NCBI GenBank assembly: GCA_963556255.1
Contig: OY744604.1
Coordinates: 23,975,376-24,039,375, forward strand
DNA length: 64,000 nt
Source of the DNA: Allolobophora icterica
Taxonomy: Eukaryota > Annelida > Clitellata > Crassiclitellata > Lumbricidae
Reading direction: 5' to 3'
Below are positions 1-10,017 of this stretch, piece by piece. The notes beneath the pieces were generated by a model, which was not told where the DNA came from, did not search any database, and saw only the letters and a program-made list of their open reading frames with translations. The translations under genes and the position numbers were made by a program. Within the stretch, counting starts at the first letter, position 1; each line of letters starts with the position of its first letter.

Positions 1-1121
1 TGACATAGTTCTTATCATTTTTGTTCCCCCCTCATTCATTCGTTTATTCGGCGTAATGTCAATATATGTTATTACTGGCAAGTGATCCGATATATCAGAA
101 ATAAGTATAGCAGAAGCTGTTACACAGTCTCTAGAGTTCGTGAAAATATTGTCTATAAGAGTTGCTGATGAAACTGTTATTCTAGTAGGCCTTAGGATCA
201 GTGGTAGATAGTGATGTGCGAACATGCAGTCAATGAAGTCGTTGGTTGGCTGATGGACTTGAGAGGCTAGTAGATCAATGTTAAAATCCCCAGTTATGAA
301 AGTTTTTTTGTTAGTACCTTTTGCTACTGACAGGGTAGTCAAGAGGGCATCAATCTCAGTAGTAAATATATTCGGGCATGATCCTGGTGCTCTGTAAATC
401 ACACCAACTATCACATCCGCACACTTATGACATGATACACTTATAAACATGCCTTCGTAGGAGCTTGGAGTTGATCCGCCTGGTAGTTCAAATATGTGAA
501 ATCCAACCTCTTCCCTAATGAAGAAACCAACTCCCCCCCTCTTTCATCCTCTCTATTCTTATATATGAAAGTATATCCTGGAATATTGATTGCTTCCGCC
601 GTTGCGTCATTAAGCCATGTTTCAGTCACAGCCAGGACCGTGACCGGTAACAAGCTTACAAGAAGTTGTATATCATTAAGTTTCGAGGTTATGCTTCTAC
701 AGTTTATATGAAGAATCTGGAAGGTATGACTGGTATTACCAATTTTGTGAGACATTTCAGAGGGACCATAGTAGTTCGAATCATACTCAGTTTCTGGATA
801 ATAATTACTGTCCGGGTCCAGATCCTTATTGTTGATAAGGGGTTTATGCAAACCCTCCTTCCTAAAGAGTTCAAGTTTAAGAGTTGTAGGAACATCACTA
901 TCGGACATACCATATACACCCGGCGCTGTTGGGCAAGTTGTCGTAATTAAAGTGTCTTCAGACTGTAATAGCGCTGAGCATTTGTAACAGCGCCAGTAGT
1001 TACCTAGTTGGGCCAAAGTCATCTCTAAGCTACACCGGAAATGATCGTTAATATCATATAGTGAACCAGATAATAGCTCATCCGCCACCTCCATCCCCGC
1101 CCCGCACACACAACAGGCCAT
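1..1121 (-). pseudogene. LINE ORF2, N-terminal part (Cys-rich domain plus APE-type endonuclease), cut by the window edge
   Basis: Read on the minus strand from 1121, the protein opens with a Cys-rich segment (CCVC, then WRCYKC near residue 45) and an acidic linker. From about residue 134 it shows APE-type endonuclease motifs: ILHINCRS and VTETWLN. The frame breaks in the C-run around 535-541. The endonuclease continues in another frame with YRAPGS, ITGDFNID, LIDNIFTN and, near position 75, ISDHLPV, the conserved SDH motif. The element runs off the left edge before any reverse transcriptase. These motifs are typical of CR1/L2-superfamily non-LTR retrotransposons; the clade cannot be fixed without the RT. 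The frameshift makes this copy non-functional. ORF1 at 3169-4014 lies upstream on the same strand and may belong to the same element. Confidence 0.8.
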
Positions 1122-3168
1122 AGGCTCATCCGACTGCTGAGCAATGGTCTCAGATAGTAGATAATAGCACCCTGCCGAGTACCACTAAACCATTAATCCC
1201 TAATTATTGTTAGGTACAACAACTGAGGTAAGAACAGTAATAAAAGAAAAAAAGAAAAAAAAGTAAAGTAAAAAACTAAAGAAGATAAAGAGTCATCTTA
1301 ATACTGAAGTTCACTTATATAGGCTCTGACTAGTTAAGCCCCTGAAACATCTAGATGCACATACGGAGGTTCTTTTGCCACCTGTACAGGTAAATAAGGG
1401 ATGGGGCATTGCCTCCGCATCATCAATAATGTAATAATGGTACTAAAATGCCATTCAAAGAGACACAAGCAAAATAACAGACCATATTGGGAAACAAATA
1501 GCATAACATACCATGCAATGCAGTGTAATACCTAACATAAAATCTGCATCAATCCAGAAAACAGAATAATAATAGTGGCTCCTCTGCCACCTGTACAGAT
1601 GATCAATAAGTGGGGCACTAAATCAGTACCTTCATCAACACAAAACAGACACAAGATGCCATGCAAAGGCATAATCCTAACAGAACGGCCGTTCTTAGTA
1701 ATCCAAAATAACAAATGCATAGACCATCATACAGTGCATCCAGCCCAACATAGTCAGCCTGAGACTACAATAACCAAGTGCCGGCACAAAGTTGGCAACA
1801 CAATCAACCCATTGTTGAGACCTCAATAAACAACAGTAACTCAAGATCTCCTAGTTCTCTCCTAATAAGCCGAGTCCATCCCAGATCTGCACTAGGACTG
1901 TTCAACCCAAATCATAGCGATACGCCAGCAAGGACCCATGCAGTCTGTAACCGCATGTGTGACCAAACCATCCTGAGCTGCCATAAATCCTTGTATTGAA
2001 AGGGACATAGGGTCAGCCATAGTCTAACCCCATTTTGGCAATAGTACTTTCCTATTATATCTTTTAGTACTATTAGTGAGTGAGCAGAGAGTCATAGAAC
2101 CGTGAGGATGGTCAATAGCCACTGTGTGGCAGAATTGTCAGGTTATAAATTTCGAAGAGCCTCACCAAAAGAAAGAACAAGGCCATTCGAAGCTGGCGAT
2201 TGCCAGACTATGGAAGGTCTACAATTCCCACGTTTGCTGTATAATAGGCAGTTATCAGACTCACACAAAAGCATACTAGATTGACAGGGAATTGTTGATG
2301 CACAGAATTAGTATGTCAGGGTTAACCAACTCATATGATGATGCCCCCATTCATTGCAAATGCACAACTAACAAGTCTATATATTACAAAATTTGAATTG
2401 AATGGCACAGCACAGATCACATAACACGAACACAATATGGTTAACAATTGTAGGAAAAATTCATGAGAAGTCACATAATAACCCGTTGACACATGTACAA
2501 CAGATTCATGTTGATTATATTTAAAGAAGTAGTGGTGCACAGCAATTTATTAGGCCAAGTAATTTGCCAAGTTAAACTAAATAGGTGGATGAGGTTACAT
2601 AGAGAATCAGCTGCAATCAGCAGCTTGCTAGGTCAAGTAATTTACCAATCTAATTAACAGTTTTAACAGATAGATGTGTACATTAGCAATCATATAATAG
2701 ATGTACAACAGTTTCATGTTGATTATATTTAAAGAAGTAGTGGTGCACAGCAATTTATTAGGCCAAGTAATTTGCCATGTTAAACTAAATAGGTGGATGA
2801 AATTACCTAGGGAATCAGCTGCAGTCGGTAACTTACTAGGTCAAGTAATTTACCAAACTAATTAACAGTTTTAACGGATAGATGTATACATTAGAGTCAT
2901 ACTGGGCCAAATATGAGGTTGGTAGCCTACATTAAAGGCAGGTCATAAGTTAGGGAGAAACCTGTGAGAACTAACACCTACATACAAATTAAGTCTTCAC
3001 TGAGTAGCTCAAAAAGTATTTACACTCACAATGATGCCCGAAGATCAAGGGTATGAAATCCCAAGCCTCAACCAGAGACAGCAGTGATCAAAGAGCTGCG
3101 AGGCTGTGCAAACGTATAAGCAGTAATGTGGGGAGGATGTAGTATGCGTACACCAGTAGATCCAAAAG
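1122..3168. other. Non-coding stretch between LINE ORF1 and ORF2
   Basis: I see no gene here. It holds a 208-bp tandem duplication (2493-2908) and two loosely similar segments near 1365 and 1575 sharing the word gccacctgtacag. If the flanking ORFs are one LINE, this 2-kb spacer is unusually long and is either a later insertion or an atypical linker. Confidence 0.5.
2493..2908. repeat. 208-bp tandem duplication, two copies
   Basis: Copy 1 (2493-2700) and copy 2 (2701-2908) both start atgtacaaca and share the words gtagtggtgcacagcaattt and aactaaataggtggatga. They end near tagatgt(g/a)tacattag. Scattered substitutions show that the duplication is not recent. Confidence 0.85.
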
Positions 3169-4014
3169 TTAGGGGTGGGCTGCCAGATTATCCACGGACT
3201 TATCCAGGTCAACCATTGATGTGATCTTCTGCGGATTACTTTCTGCTGAAGTTGAAGCTCGGACATAGACACGTCCTTCATACGTCCAAGCAGAAACAAG
3301 AGTTTTGTCTTTCACTTTCTTCCTTGCCTCAGCGAATAGATGGGCCGCATGAGGAGTCAAGTGTTCATTGATGTAAACACGCATTTTTGGCTGATGTTGC
3401 AGTGATGAGTAGGCTGGAGATCCACCCAGCAACTTTCTGGCCCGGTAGACATCATTCCTTGCACCTCTGGTTGCAAAGCTCACGATGATCGGGCTGTAAT
3501 CTTTGCTACCACCGCTCCTCAGCCGATGGGCTGTAGAGATATCCGAGGGCAAAAGGTCAATCTGAAGCCGGTCCTTGCATAGTTGGATAATTTTGGCAGT
3601 TATGGAATGATCTGTTTCACTCTGAGAACCACTAGTAGAAGTGGCTATATCCGTAGGAAGCGAGACAGGAACCCCGTGTATGACAAGGTTAGAAAGTCTC
3701 GAGTGACGTTCAAGATCCTCCAGCTTGTGCTGTAGAGTCCTGTGCTTCTCCTCAATTGGCTGGATTCTCGCATTGACAAGATCTTTGGTTCTCTCAATCG
3801 TTTCAAGGTTCTGCACTTCCATTTGTTTCGTTAGCGCTGCTGTCAACGAAGCTGTCAATGAGGCCGTCAGTGAAATTGTGAGTTCAGCAGCCATCGTTTT
3901 GAGAAGGTCTGTCATGATTGGGGTCATAATGGTGGTAAGGTGAGGAACCAAGACGTTAACAACACGTTCATCGCACACCAGGTCAACCATCTCGTCAATC
4001 TTCTTTTTTGACAT
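3169..4014 (-). CDS. LINE ORF1 protein (coiled coil plus RRM-like RNA-binding domain)
   Basis: This is an uninterrupted 281-residue ORF. Residues about 45-110 are heptad-like, with repeats of SLTA and a charged region ending EDLERHSR, consistent with a trimerising coiled coil. From about residue 108 comes the RRM-like fold of L1/transposase_22-type ORF1 proteins: LSNLVIHGVP, then ISTAHRLRSGG, PIIVSFATRGARNDVYRARK, and a C-terminal domain with YINEHLTPHAAHLFAEARK and GRVYVR. Such proteins bind LINE RNA in cytoplasmic ribonucleoprotein particles and act as nucleic-acid chaperones. The intact frame suggests either a fairly young insertion or chance preservation. The ORF2 fragment at 1-1121 is on the same strand and downstream, but 2 kb away. 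Confidence 0.8.
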   Translation of the reverse strand: MSKKKIDEMVDLVCDERVVNVLVPHLTTIMTPIMTDLLKTMAAELTISLTASLTASLTAALTKQMEVQNLETIERTKDLVNARIQPIEEKHRTLQHKLEDLERHSRLSNLVIHGVPVSLPTDIATSTSGSQSETDHSITAKIIQLCKDRLQIDLLPSDISTAHRLRSGGSKDYSPIIVSFATRGARNDVYRARKLLGGSPAYSSLQHQPKMRVYINEHLTPHAAHLFAEARKKVKDKTLVSAWTYEGRVYVRASTSAESNPQKITSMVDLDKSVDNLAAHP

Positions 4015-4576
4015 GACGTTCCGTTGCTGTTCTATGAATAGGATGTGTGTTAAGGAACCGAACTGTCAGTACCGCCTGAGTCTCTCAGCCTGCACCGCAA
4101 CTTAGAGTGACCAAACCACTGAGTCTGGCAAATCCAGTTCAAAACGCACAATATGCACAACGACTCTAACGCGTACAGAGTATATTCTTCGTACAAACCA
4201 TATTCGACTCAATAATGTTTCTTATGCCAAGCAGTTCAGGTGACGAACACGGTATAAATGCTCCGACATTAGTGTCCCAGTCACGCCTCTAATGCCCACG
4301 CGGCGCCAGTAATAAGCAAACTCAGACAGTTACTCATCCTTAGAGACTTAATTTCACAGTAGGCCTACGTTCAGACCATCGTTTTGACTTGAACTCCGCT
4401 AAATTGATTCGTTCCTCTATTTTAACGTATTAGAGTAGAATTTAGTTCTTTCATCGGTTTTTCGGCAGCAGTGCGAAAATCAACCAACCGCCATCTTAGC
4501 TGGTCACGTGAACCCATCAATTCATTGACAAGAGCCATTCGTATCACAGTCTTGCAGATATTGAAGAAAATCTTCA
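4015..4576. other. Presumed 5' region of the LINE, no gene seen
   Basis: This is non-coding sequence upstream of the ORF1 start on the minus strand. It probably holds the LINE 5' UTR. I found no clear promoter motif, TSD or other element before the piggyBac remnant begins. Confidence 0.35.
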
Positions 4577-4594
4577 TGGGACATATTTGTCCCA

Positions 4595-5928
4595 TTGTCC
4601 CTTATGCAATGTCATAAAATGCCCGTACATGAAATTCGCGAAAATGATGTTACAGACCTAATCAAGAGTTCGACCGGAACTGGTTGTCGTATTTTCATGG
4701 ACAACTTCTCAACATCGTCCCACATGCTTAACATACTGTATAGTCACAGATTAGATGGTAGGGGAACTGTCAGAAAAATCGAATGGGCTTGCCGGAAGCT
4801 AAGTAGGACATATTCATGTATATGACAAGAGGAGACATTCAGTCTCCTCCAAACAACGGAAAAGATAATAAACTTTTGAAGTGGATGGACATAAAGGCTG
4901 TCCATCTCATATCCAATTCTGAACCATACGTAGGTACAGTACCTATAGATAGACGTCAGAAGGGTTCCGCTGAGAAGGTTGTTATCAACCTTCCATCATT
5001 GGTGAAAGGTTACAACAAATATATGGGAGGAGTTGATCTGGGAGACTCGCTAAAATCATATTATGGAATAGATATTATCCGGTGCCGATACAAGTATTAT
5101 CTGAGAATGGTTTCTGATAACCTGCAGGGGCGTAACTGTGGTCTAAAAAGTCGGGGTGTACCATTGACTAAGATAACTGTAAGGTGGAGAGTGAGGGTGA
5201 TGTCAGAAATCTGTGTCGCCTGCGGGCACGACGGTCTGTCTGCCGGGTAACCTGGGCGGATGAAAGTCTGATTGCTTGTGACTCTGTTCGTCTGGCTCTC
5301 GGCTTACCTGTATACCTAAGTACTTTCCTATAAATGTGGTACATACTCCTCACTCTGTCTACATACATGAAGCAAGGCGGAGACTGTGATCTCTGGGAAG
5401 GCACTATAATAAAATATTGATTGGCATTGTTCAAAAAGTGAGGGTACGATACCCCCAGTTCATAAAGTGGGGTACAGGTACCTCTCATATCCTCACATAT
5501 TTCGCCTATGATAGCCTGGACACAACGGTGGTGAATGGCTACTTGAATTACAAGTCTCTCAACGGAAAAGTATTCTTTCTGGAAGTATAAGTACCTATGA
5601 GACCATGAACCACCTGCTGTCTGAACTTCAAATGTGTTATTTTGGTGTCCCACCAAAATAACACATTTGAAGTTCAGACAGCAGGTGGTTCATGGTCTCA
5701 TAGGTACTTATACTTCCAGAAAGAATACTTTTCCGATTTTTCCATCAAGAGAAAGGCGTCTCCAGTGATAATACATGATAAATTGCCTCACGTCATGCCC
5801 AACAGAAAGCGATGCAAGCTTTGTCACAAGAGGGGGTAAAGATAACCAACTGGTCAAGATTTCAGTGTACTGTTGCTCTGTGTTTGCATAGTGAATGTAA
5901 CTGTTTCACCGAGTTCCACACTAACCAA
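4595..5928 (+). pseudogene. piggyBac transposase pseudogene
   Basis: The DDE domain is recognisable in pieces. MDNFSTSSHML is at about 4700, and after a frameshift LKWMDIKAVHLIS follows at about 4880. LVKGYNKYMGGVDLGDSLKSY comes next, up to KYYLRM near 5110. About 350 bp of unrelated sequence interrupts it. The gene resumes at 5503 with AYDSLDTTVVNGYLNYKS, a typical piggyBac segment. After the palindrome at 5563-5735 the Cys-rich C-terminus appears: RKRCKLCHKRG, a one-base frameshift at about 5838, then FQCTVALCLHSECNCF. Two frameshifts, one insertion and the palindrome mean it cannot make transposase. Confidence 0.85.
5563..5735. repeat. Perfect-looking palindrome, 85-bp arms, 3-bp spacer
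   Basis: Arms 5563-5647 and 5651-5735 are reverse complements around the spacer tcc (5648-5650). Every position I paired matched. It lies inside the piggyBac transposase: the left arm carries transposase codons (after NGYLNYKSLNGK) and the right arm is its mirror copy. Confidence 0.9.
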
Positions 5929-6216
5929 CTATCATAACTGTGTAATTAAATTCGTTGCAGCATGGTAATGATCATATTCTGGCATTTAACCAACATAACC
6001 CAACAATTTTCAAGACTGCTACAAAAATGCACTTTCACCGCTTAACGGACAATGGGACATATCTGTCCCATAGAATAAAAGTAGCCATAATGCAAATGTG
6101 TAATGCTAAGCATAAAATAAACTACATTATGTTGACAGGAGAACCCTAGACAATGTATTTGTGTTAGTTTTGAACATGTTGCAGACCAAAAAAAATCTTG
6201 TCCCTTAGAGGGTTAA

Positions 6217-6790
6217 GGCGCAGCTTCGGATGCTAACGGTTTTAAAGTGTACCGTTTGCACTGATACAGAAGCGTAGCTAGGAAACAATATCGGAGGGGG
6301 TTCTCCAAGTTGGGAGTTTCCATTGGACTTGGTCGCAGAGTACGAGGTCAGTTTTGAAAAGTTAAGTGTTTCTGTATTTTGCAATTTATTTGGGGGATGA
6401 ACCCGTAACCCCCTCTGCAAGAAAAGAAACGCCTAGGCATTAATAACTTGACTTTTGAAGCGCTACTAGTACGCAGATTACTGTAGGAGTTGGCAATATC
6501 AGACATCGGTCAAATCAAGACATGCAGTACTTGTCTATCGAGATTGCAAAGTGTTGTTTTCTGCCACACTGAACATTAATTGTAACATCATGCTGCAAGG
6601 TGATTTTGAATCTGCTTTTCACGAGAACTGATGATCAGCCGTTGGGGAGACAAATTAGAATGCAGAGGGTTTCTGCATGATTCACTCACATGTTGGGCGC
6701 CATTGGTTGATGCTCAAAGTATATACGCCGTCGCGATAGACATTACTAATTACTAATTACAGAACAAGAAGAGAAGGAAGAACGAAGGGA
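6217..6790. other. No gene seen
   Basis: This is AT-rich non-coding sequence between the piggyBac terminus and a dispersed repeat. I see no convincing ORF or repeat. Confidence 0.4.
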
Positions 6791-7480
6791 TGTGGCATGC
6801 AGGTTCTGTAAGAGAGTTTGAAACGCAGTCTTGTATTCTGGAGTACACAACTTATATTCGAATCATTGTACAATTATGGAGGCAATATTCGGTACTCCAT
6901 TGCAGTAGTAGAGGCTGGTCATAATGATGTGATGGCTTTAGAATCCAGACGAGTTCCGATTATTATAACAATGCGGCAGCCCATTTGTATTGTTTTGTTT
7001 AAGCCAATAATTTTAAAAGGCATACTTGCAACTGATCAAAGTCTATCTGCAATATTCCTTTATTATTCGTTTACAAAAACGTCCGAAAATGTCAAACACA
7101 GCTTCTAAGATGAGCGAATTTTCGCTGAAGTTGCATGGGCAGATTCAACTTCGGAGAAGGACAATTTTCCGCCACACAGTCGTTGCAGTAGCTTCCGTTG
7201 CACGGTTTAAGACACACCGTGTAGTTTTTATCAACTATTAGAAGCGGTGAATAATTTTTGTATTTCTCCACATTGGTTACTTGTTCGCAGCCCCTCGAAA
7301 ATGACATCGGTTTGCCCTCTGAAACGTAGCGCAAATTAACATTATTTTGTGTTTACTTCTGCGGTGGAGTATACAGAGCAAAGAGAAAAAGAGCTAGGAA
7401 CCTGTCTGTGACATTTTCTCTGTGAATATGCATATAATGAATGAATGAATGAATTAATTAATCAATCAATCAATCGATGG
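6791..7480. repeat. Dispersed repeat, copy 1 (related to 9001-9910)
   Basis: Blocks here recur in the same order in the 9.0-9.9 kb region. They include atgcaggttctgtaagagag (6798), the tract around atgtgatggctttagaatcc (6930), and ttcgctgaagttgcatgggc (7122) to ctgtgaatatgcatata (7420). The copies are diverged. It ends in ATGA/AATC-type simple sequence (7436-7480), a common tail of SINE and LINE 3' ends. Confidence 0.6.
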
Positions 7481-7504
7481 GCGAATGGACGGTGAGGAAG
7501 AGAT

Positions 7505-7580
7505 CCGGTCACGCGGCACCCCGTCAAAAGAGCGCCCGACAAAAGAGCGCCGACAAAAGAGCGCCGACATAAGAGCGCCT
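7505..7580. mobile_element. MULE-like terminal repeats (iterated gacaaaagagcgcc)
   Basis: Three to four tandem copies of cgacaaaagagcgc, the last with one change. The closely related word gacaaaagcgcgc forms both termini of the MULE derivative at 47670-48448, so this is probably a terminus of a related Mutator-like element. The partner terminus was not found. Confidence 0.5.
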
Positions 7581-7614
7581 ACAAGAGGTGTAAGGTTCAC
7601 TGACGAAGGGTTCA

Positions 7615-7945
7615 CTATCTTCCAGCTTCTAGTGTGAGCTATATTTTCATCACTCATCCAGCTTCTAGTTTGAGGTATGTTTTCATCGGTTATCCAGCTT
7701 TTAGTTTGAGCTATATTTTAATCACTCATCCAGCTTCTAGTTCGAGCTATGTTTTCATCGCTCTACCAGCTTCTAGTTTGAAGTATGTTTTCATGTTTTC
7801 ATCGATAATCCAACTTCTAGTTTCAGCTACGTATAATAGAGCTCAAACTAGAAGTTGGATGGCCGATGAAAATATAGCTCAAACTAGTAGCTGGAAGATC
7901 GATGAAAATATGGGTCTAACTAGAAGCCGGATTTTCGATGACTAT
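7615..7945. repeat. 36-bp minisatellite with an inverted second half
   Basis: About six direct units of consensus tccagcttctagtttgagct plus atattttcatcactca run from 7617 to about 7835. They are followed by about three units in inverted orientation to about 7940, starting gagctcaaactagaagttgg. The whole array can fold into a long hairpin. Confidence 0.85.
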
Positions 7946-8130
7946 TTAAAATATTAATAATTCGTAGTGAACCACTTGTCAGTGAATCATTCGTCGATGA
8001 ACCATTTCTCTTGGAACCAAAGTGTAATAATACAAATTTAATGTATTTGATGGAATGCATTAAAAAAGATTAAAATTTATTCACGGAATGCAACAAAAAA
8101 GATTACAGAGCAAATCATGTTTTCTTTCGA
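7946..8130. other. No gene seen
   Basis: AT-rich linker with short tcagtga/tcgatgaacca echoes; nothing that I can name. Confidence 0.3.
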
Positions 8131-8149
8131 TCCGAATACCAGGATTCTG

Positions 8150-8690
8150 TTCGCGTCTTATTCATATTTAAACCAGGGGAGGGTTTCCATACTTTATGAC
8201 ACGATGCAATAGGGCCAATTCGACAGAAAACTCACTAGCGGCTAGCCTATACAATTGGTAGGAACATTGCCAAAAACCGGATAGCATAATATAGAGTTAT
8301 TGGACGTGTGTTATTCGGTGGGCATTATAGTTTTTATTGCAACAAAATAATAAAGAAACTTACTTTCGTCAGTCACAATATTGTGAAGAGTTACAGTTTT
8401 TATTGTAACATAGACTAACACTAACTTAAATGATCAGGCAACATTGATAATACAAACCCTGACAATGTCTCCAAAGTAAGCAATCGGTTCTCTATTAATT
8501 ATTGTAGTCAGTCACAATAGTGTGATTAGCATCACCATTCCTCACATAATTATGTCTTCTTCTTTCATGGCTGAACCCCAAATTCAATATGGCAATGCTG
8601 GAGTTCTGTGCTGTGTTGTTCCTGCTGTAGCTTATGTGCAAGTTTGCTTGTAGTTGGATAGGCAAATCCAATAACGTAGACTAAAATAGA
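8150..8690 (-). pseudogene. MULE-related dispersed repeat with a transposase fragment
   Basis: This block matches 54690-55320 over most of its length. Examples are ggggagggtttccat, agtttttattgcaacaaaat, cgtcagtcacaatat and tgataataca. On the minus strand, 8570-8690 translates to LLDLPIQLQANLHIS and RNNTAQNSS. These are equivalent to the segment following the MULE hallmark NAVEGWHNAF at 55.35 kb. It is a remnant of a Mutator-like transposase. Confidence 0.6.
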
Positions 8691-8756
8691 AGATAGGGTA
8701 GGATGGGATATTTCTAATGAGATAGGCCCTATAAGGTTGTAACTACGTGTAACCGG

Positions 8757-9249
8757 TTACAAGTTATTTATATAGTTCCATTATTGATAATAATGGTTTT
8801 CCTAAGGTGGCATTTTGTTGAGATAGAGTGCCATCTAGCGGTCGATTTAAGTTGGTGAGTCAGCCGATCTGTCCCTATGGCAAGAGAGAGCGGGAACTGA
8901 TGGAATATTCCGATGGTGGGGGTTATTGCCTGCATGCATTATATTTTTTAGTAATCGAAGCACCACCTAAAGTGACCTAATTGACTGTCGGAGATGTGTT
9001 ATGCAGGTTCTGTAAGAGAGTTCTAAACACAGTTCTGTATTCTGGAGTGCACAACTCCTAGTGTTAGTCAAAGCACTGTACAATTAGGGAGGCAAACTCT
9101 CTTACAGAACCCGCTGTCTCTTGCCCTTATGGGCACATCGACTGACTGGCCAACTTAAATCGACCGCTAGTTGGCACTCTATCTCAGCAAAATACCACCT
9201 TTGGAAAACCAAATATTATTAATAATGAAGCTATATAAATCACTTGTAA
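8757..9249. mobile_element. Foldback or MITE-like element with about 155-bp inverted ends
   Basis: Left arm 8757-8911 runs from ttacaagt through gagatagagtgcca and tagcggtcgatttaagttgg. Right arm 9095-9249 is its diverged reverse complement and ends acttgtaa. An inner pair gttctgtaagagag (9006) and ctctcttacagaac (9098) extends the fold. No TSD is evident, and there is no coding capacity. Confidence 0.7.
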
Positions 9250-9279
9250 TGATGTAATGGCTGCAGAACCCAGACGAGT

Positions 9280-9480
9280 CCCGATTTACTATAAGGATTC
9301 GACAGCCCCATTGGTTAGAGCGATCTTCCTGTAACGCACGGACTAGGGGTTCTACCATCGCCAGAGGCAGTTACTGTGTAAGGACCATGGGCAAGTCCTT
9401 CAGTCGTATTGTCGTGTACACGTGTGAACTTTCGAAGGAGAGCAATATGAAATACACTTGCATTGTATAATTATTGCCAA
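9280..9480 (+). mobile_element. tRNA-derived SINE, degraded
   Basis: The stretch cattggttagagcgatcttcc, then a decayed B-box-like ggttctaccatc and cagttactgtgt, is collinear with the better preserved SINE at 55895-56075. Confidence 0.5.
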
Positions 9481-9534
9481 TGATCTTAAAAGGCATATAC
9501 ATGCATTAGATCAAAGTCTGGATGCAATATGTTT

Positions 9535-9910
9535 TTAATGCTCGTTTGTGAGAGCGTCCGAAAGAAGATCAGCGAATCTTTGCTGAAGTTGCATGGGTAG
9601 ATCCAACACCGAAGAAGAACATTTTTCCGCCACCCACTCGTTGCAGTGGCTTCGTTGGCACGATTCCGAACACATCTTGTGGTTTTCATCAAGTATTACA
9701 ACGGGTGCACAATTTTTGTATTTCTCCACATCGGCTTCCCTTAAGCAGCCCCTCCCAAAGCCACTCAGTTCGCCACCTTAAAAATAGCGCAAGTTCACAT
9801 TAGTTTGTGTTCACTTCTAACAATGCGATAGAGTATCTAAAGTAAGAGAAAATGAGCTAGAAACATGTCGGTGACACTCTCTCTCTGTGACTATGCATAT
9901 AAATATGAAT
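9535..9910. repeat. Dispersed repeat, copy 2 (matches 7105-7440)
   Basis: Shares tttgctgaagttgcatggg, tttttgtatttctccacat, agcgcaa(g/a)tt(c/a)acatta and ctgtgactatgcatata with copy 1, at clearly diverged identity. Confidence 0.6.
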
Positions 9911-10017
9911 TAATAAATAATTAATTACTGATCGAATGAACGAATGAGCGAATAAACGATTGGGCGAGTGTGTGAATGAATGGAGCGAATGAACGAATGA
10001 GCGAATCAATCAATCAA

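Larger units (their letters stand above)
4577..6216 (+). mobile_element. piggyBac-family DNA transposon, degraded
   Basis: The element encodes piggyBac transposase fragments. Its right end, 6202-6216, reads cccttagaggg followed by TTAA (6213-6216), the target site duplicated by piggyBac elements. The palindromic word gggacata(t)(t/c)tgtccca occurs near both ends (4577-4595 and 6054-6072), consistent with subterminal inverted repeats. I could not find a matching left TTAA terminus, so the left end is approximate or truncated. Confidence 0.7.

Noticed and set aside
7615..7945. CRISPR-like array of regularly spaced repeats
   Set aside because: The units are contiguous, without unique spacers, the second half is inverted, and the DNA is eukaryotic.
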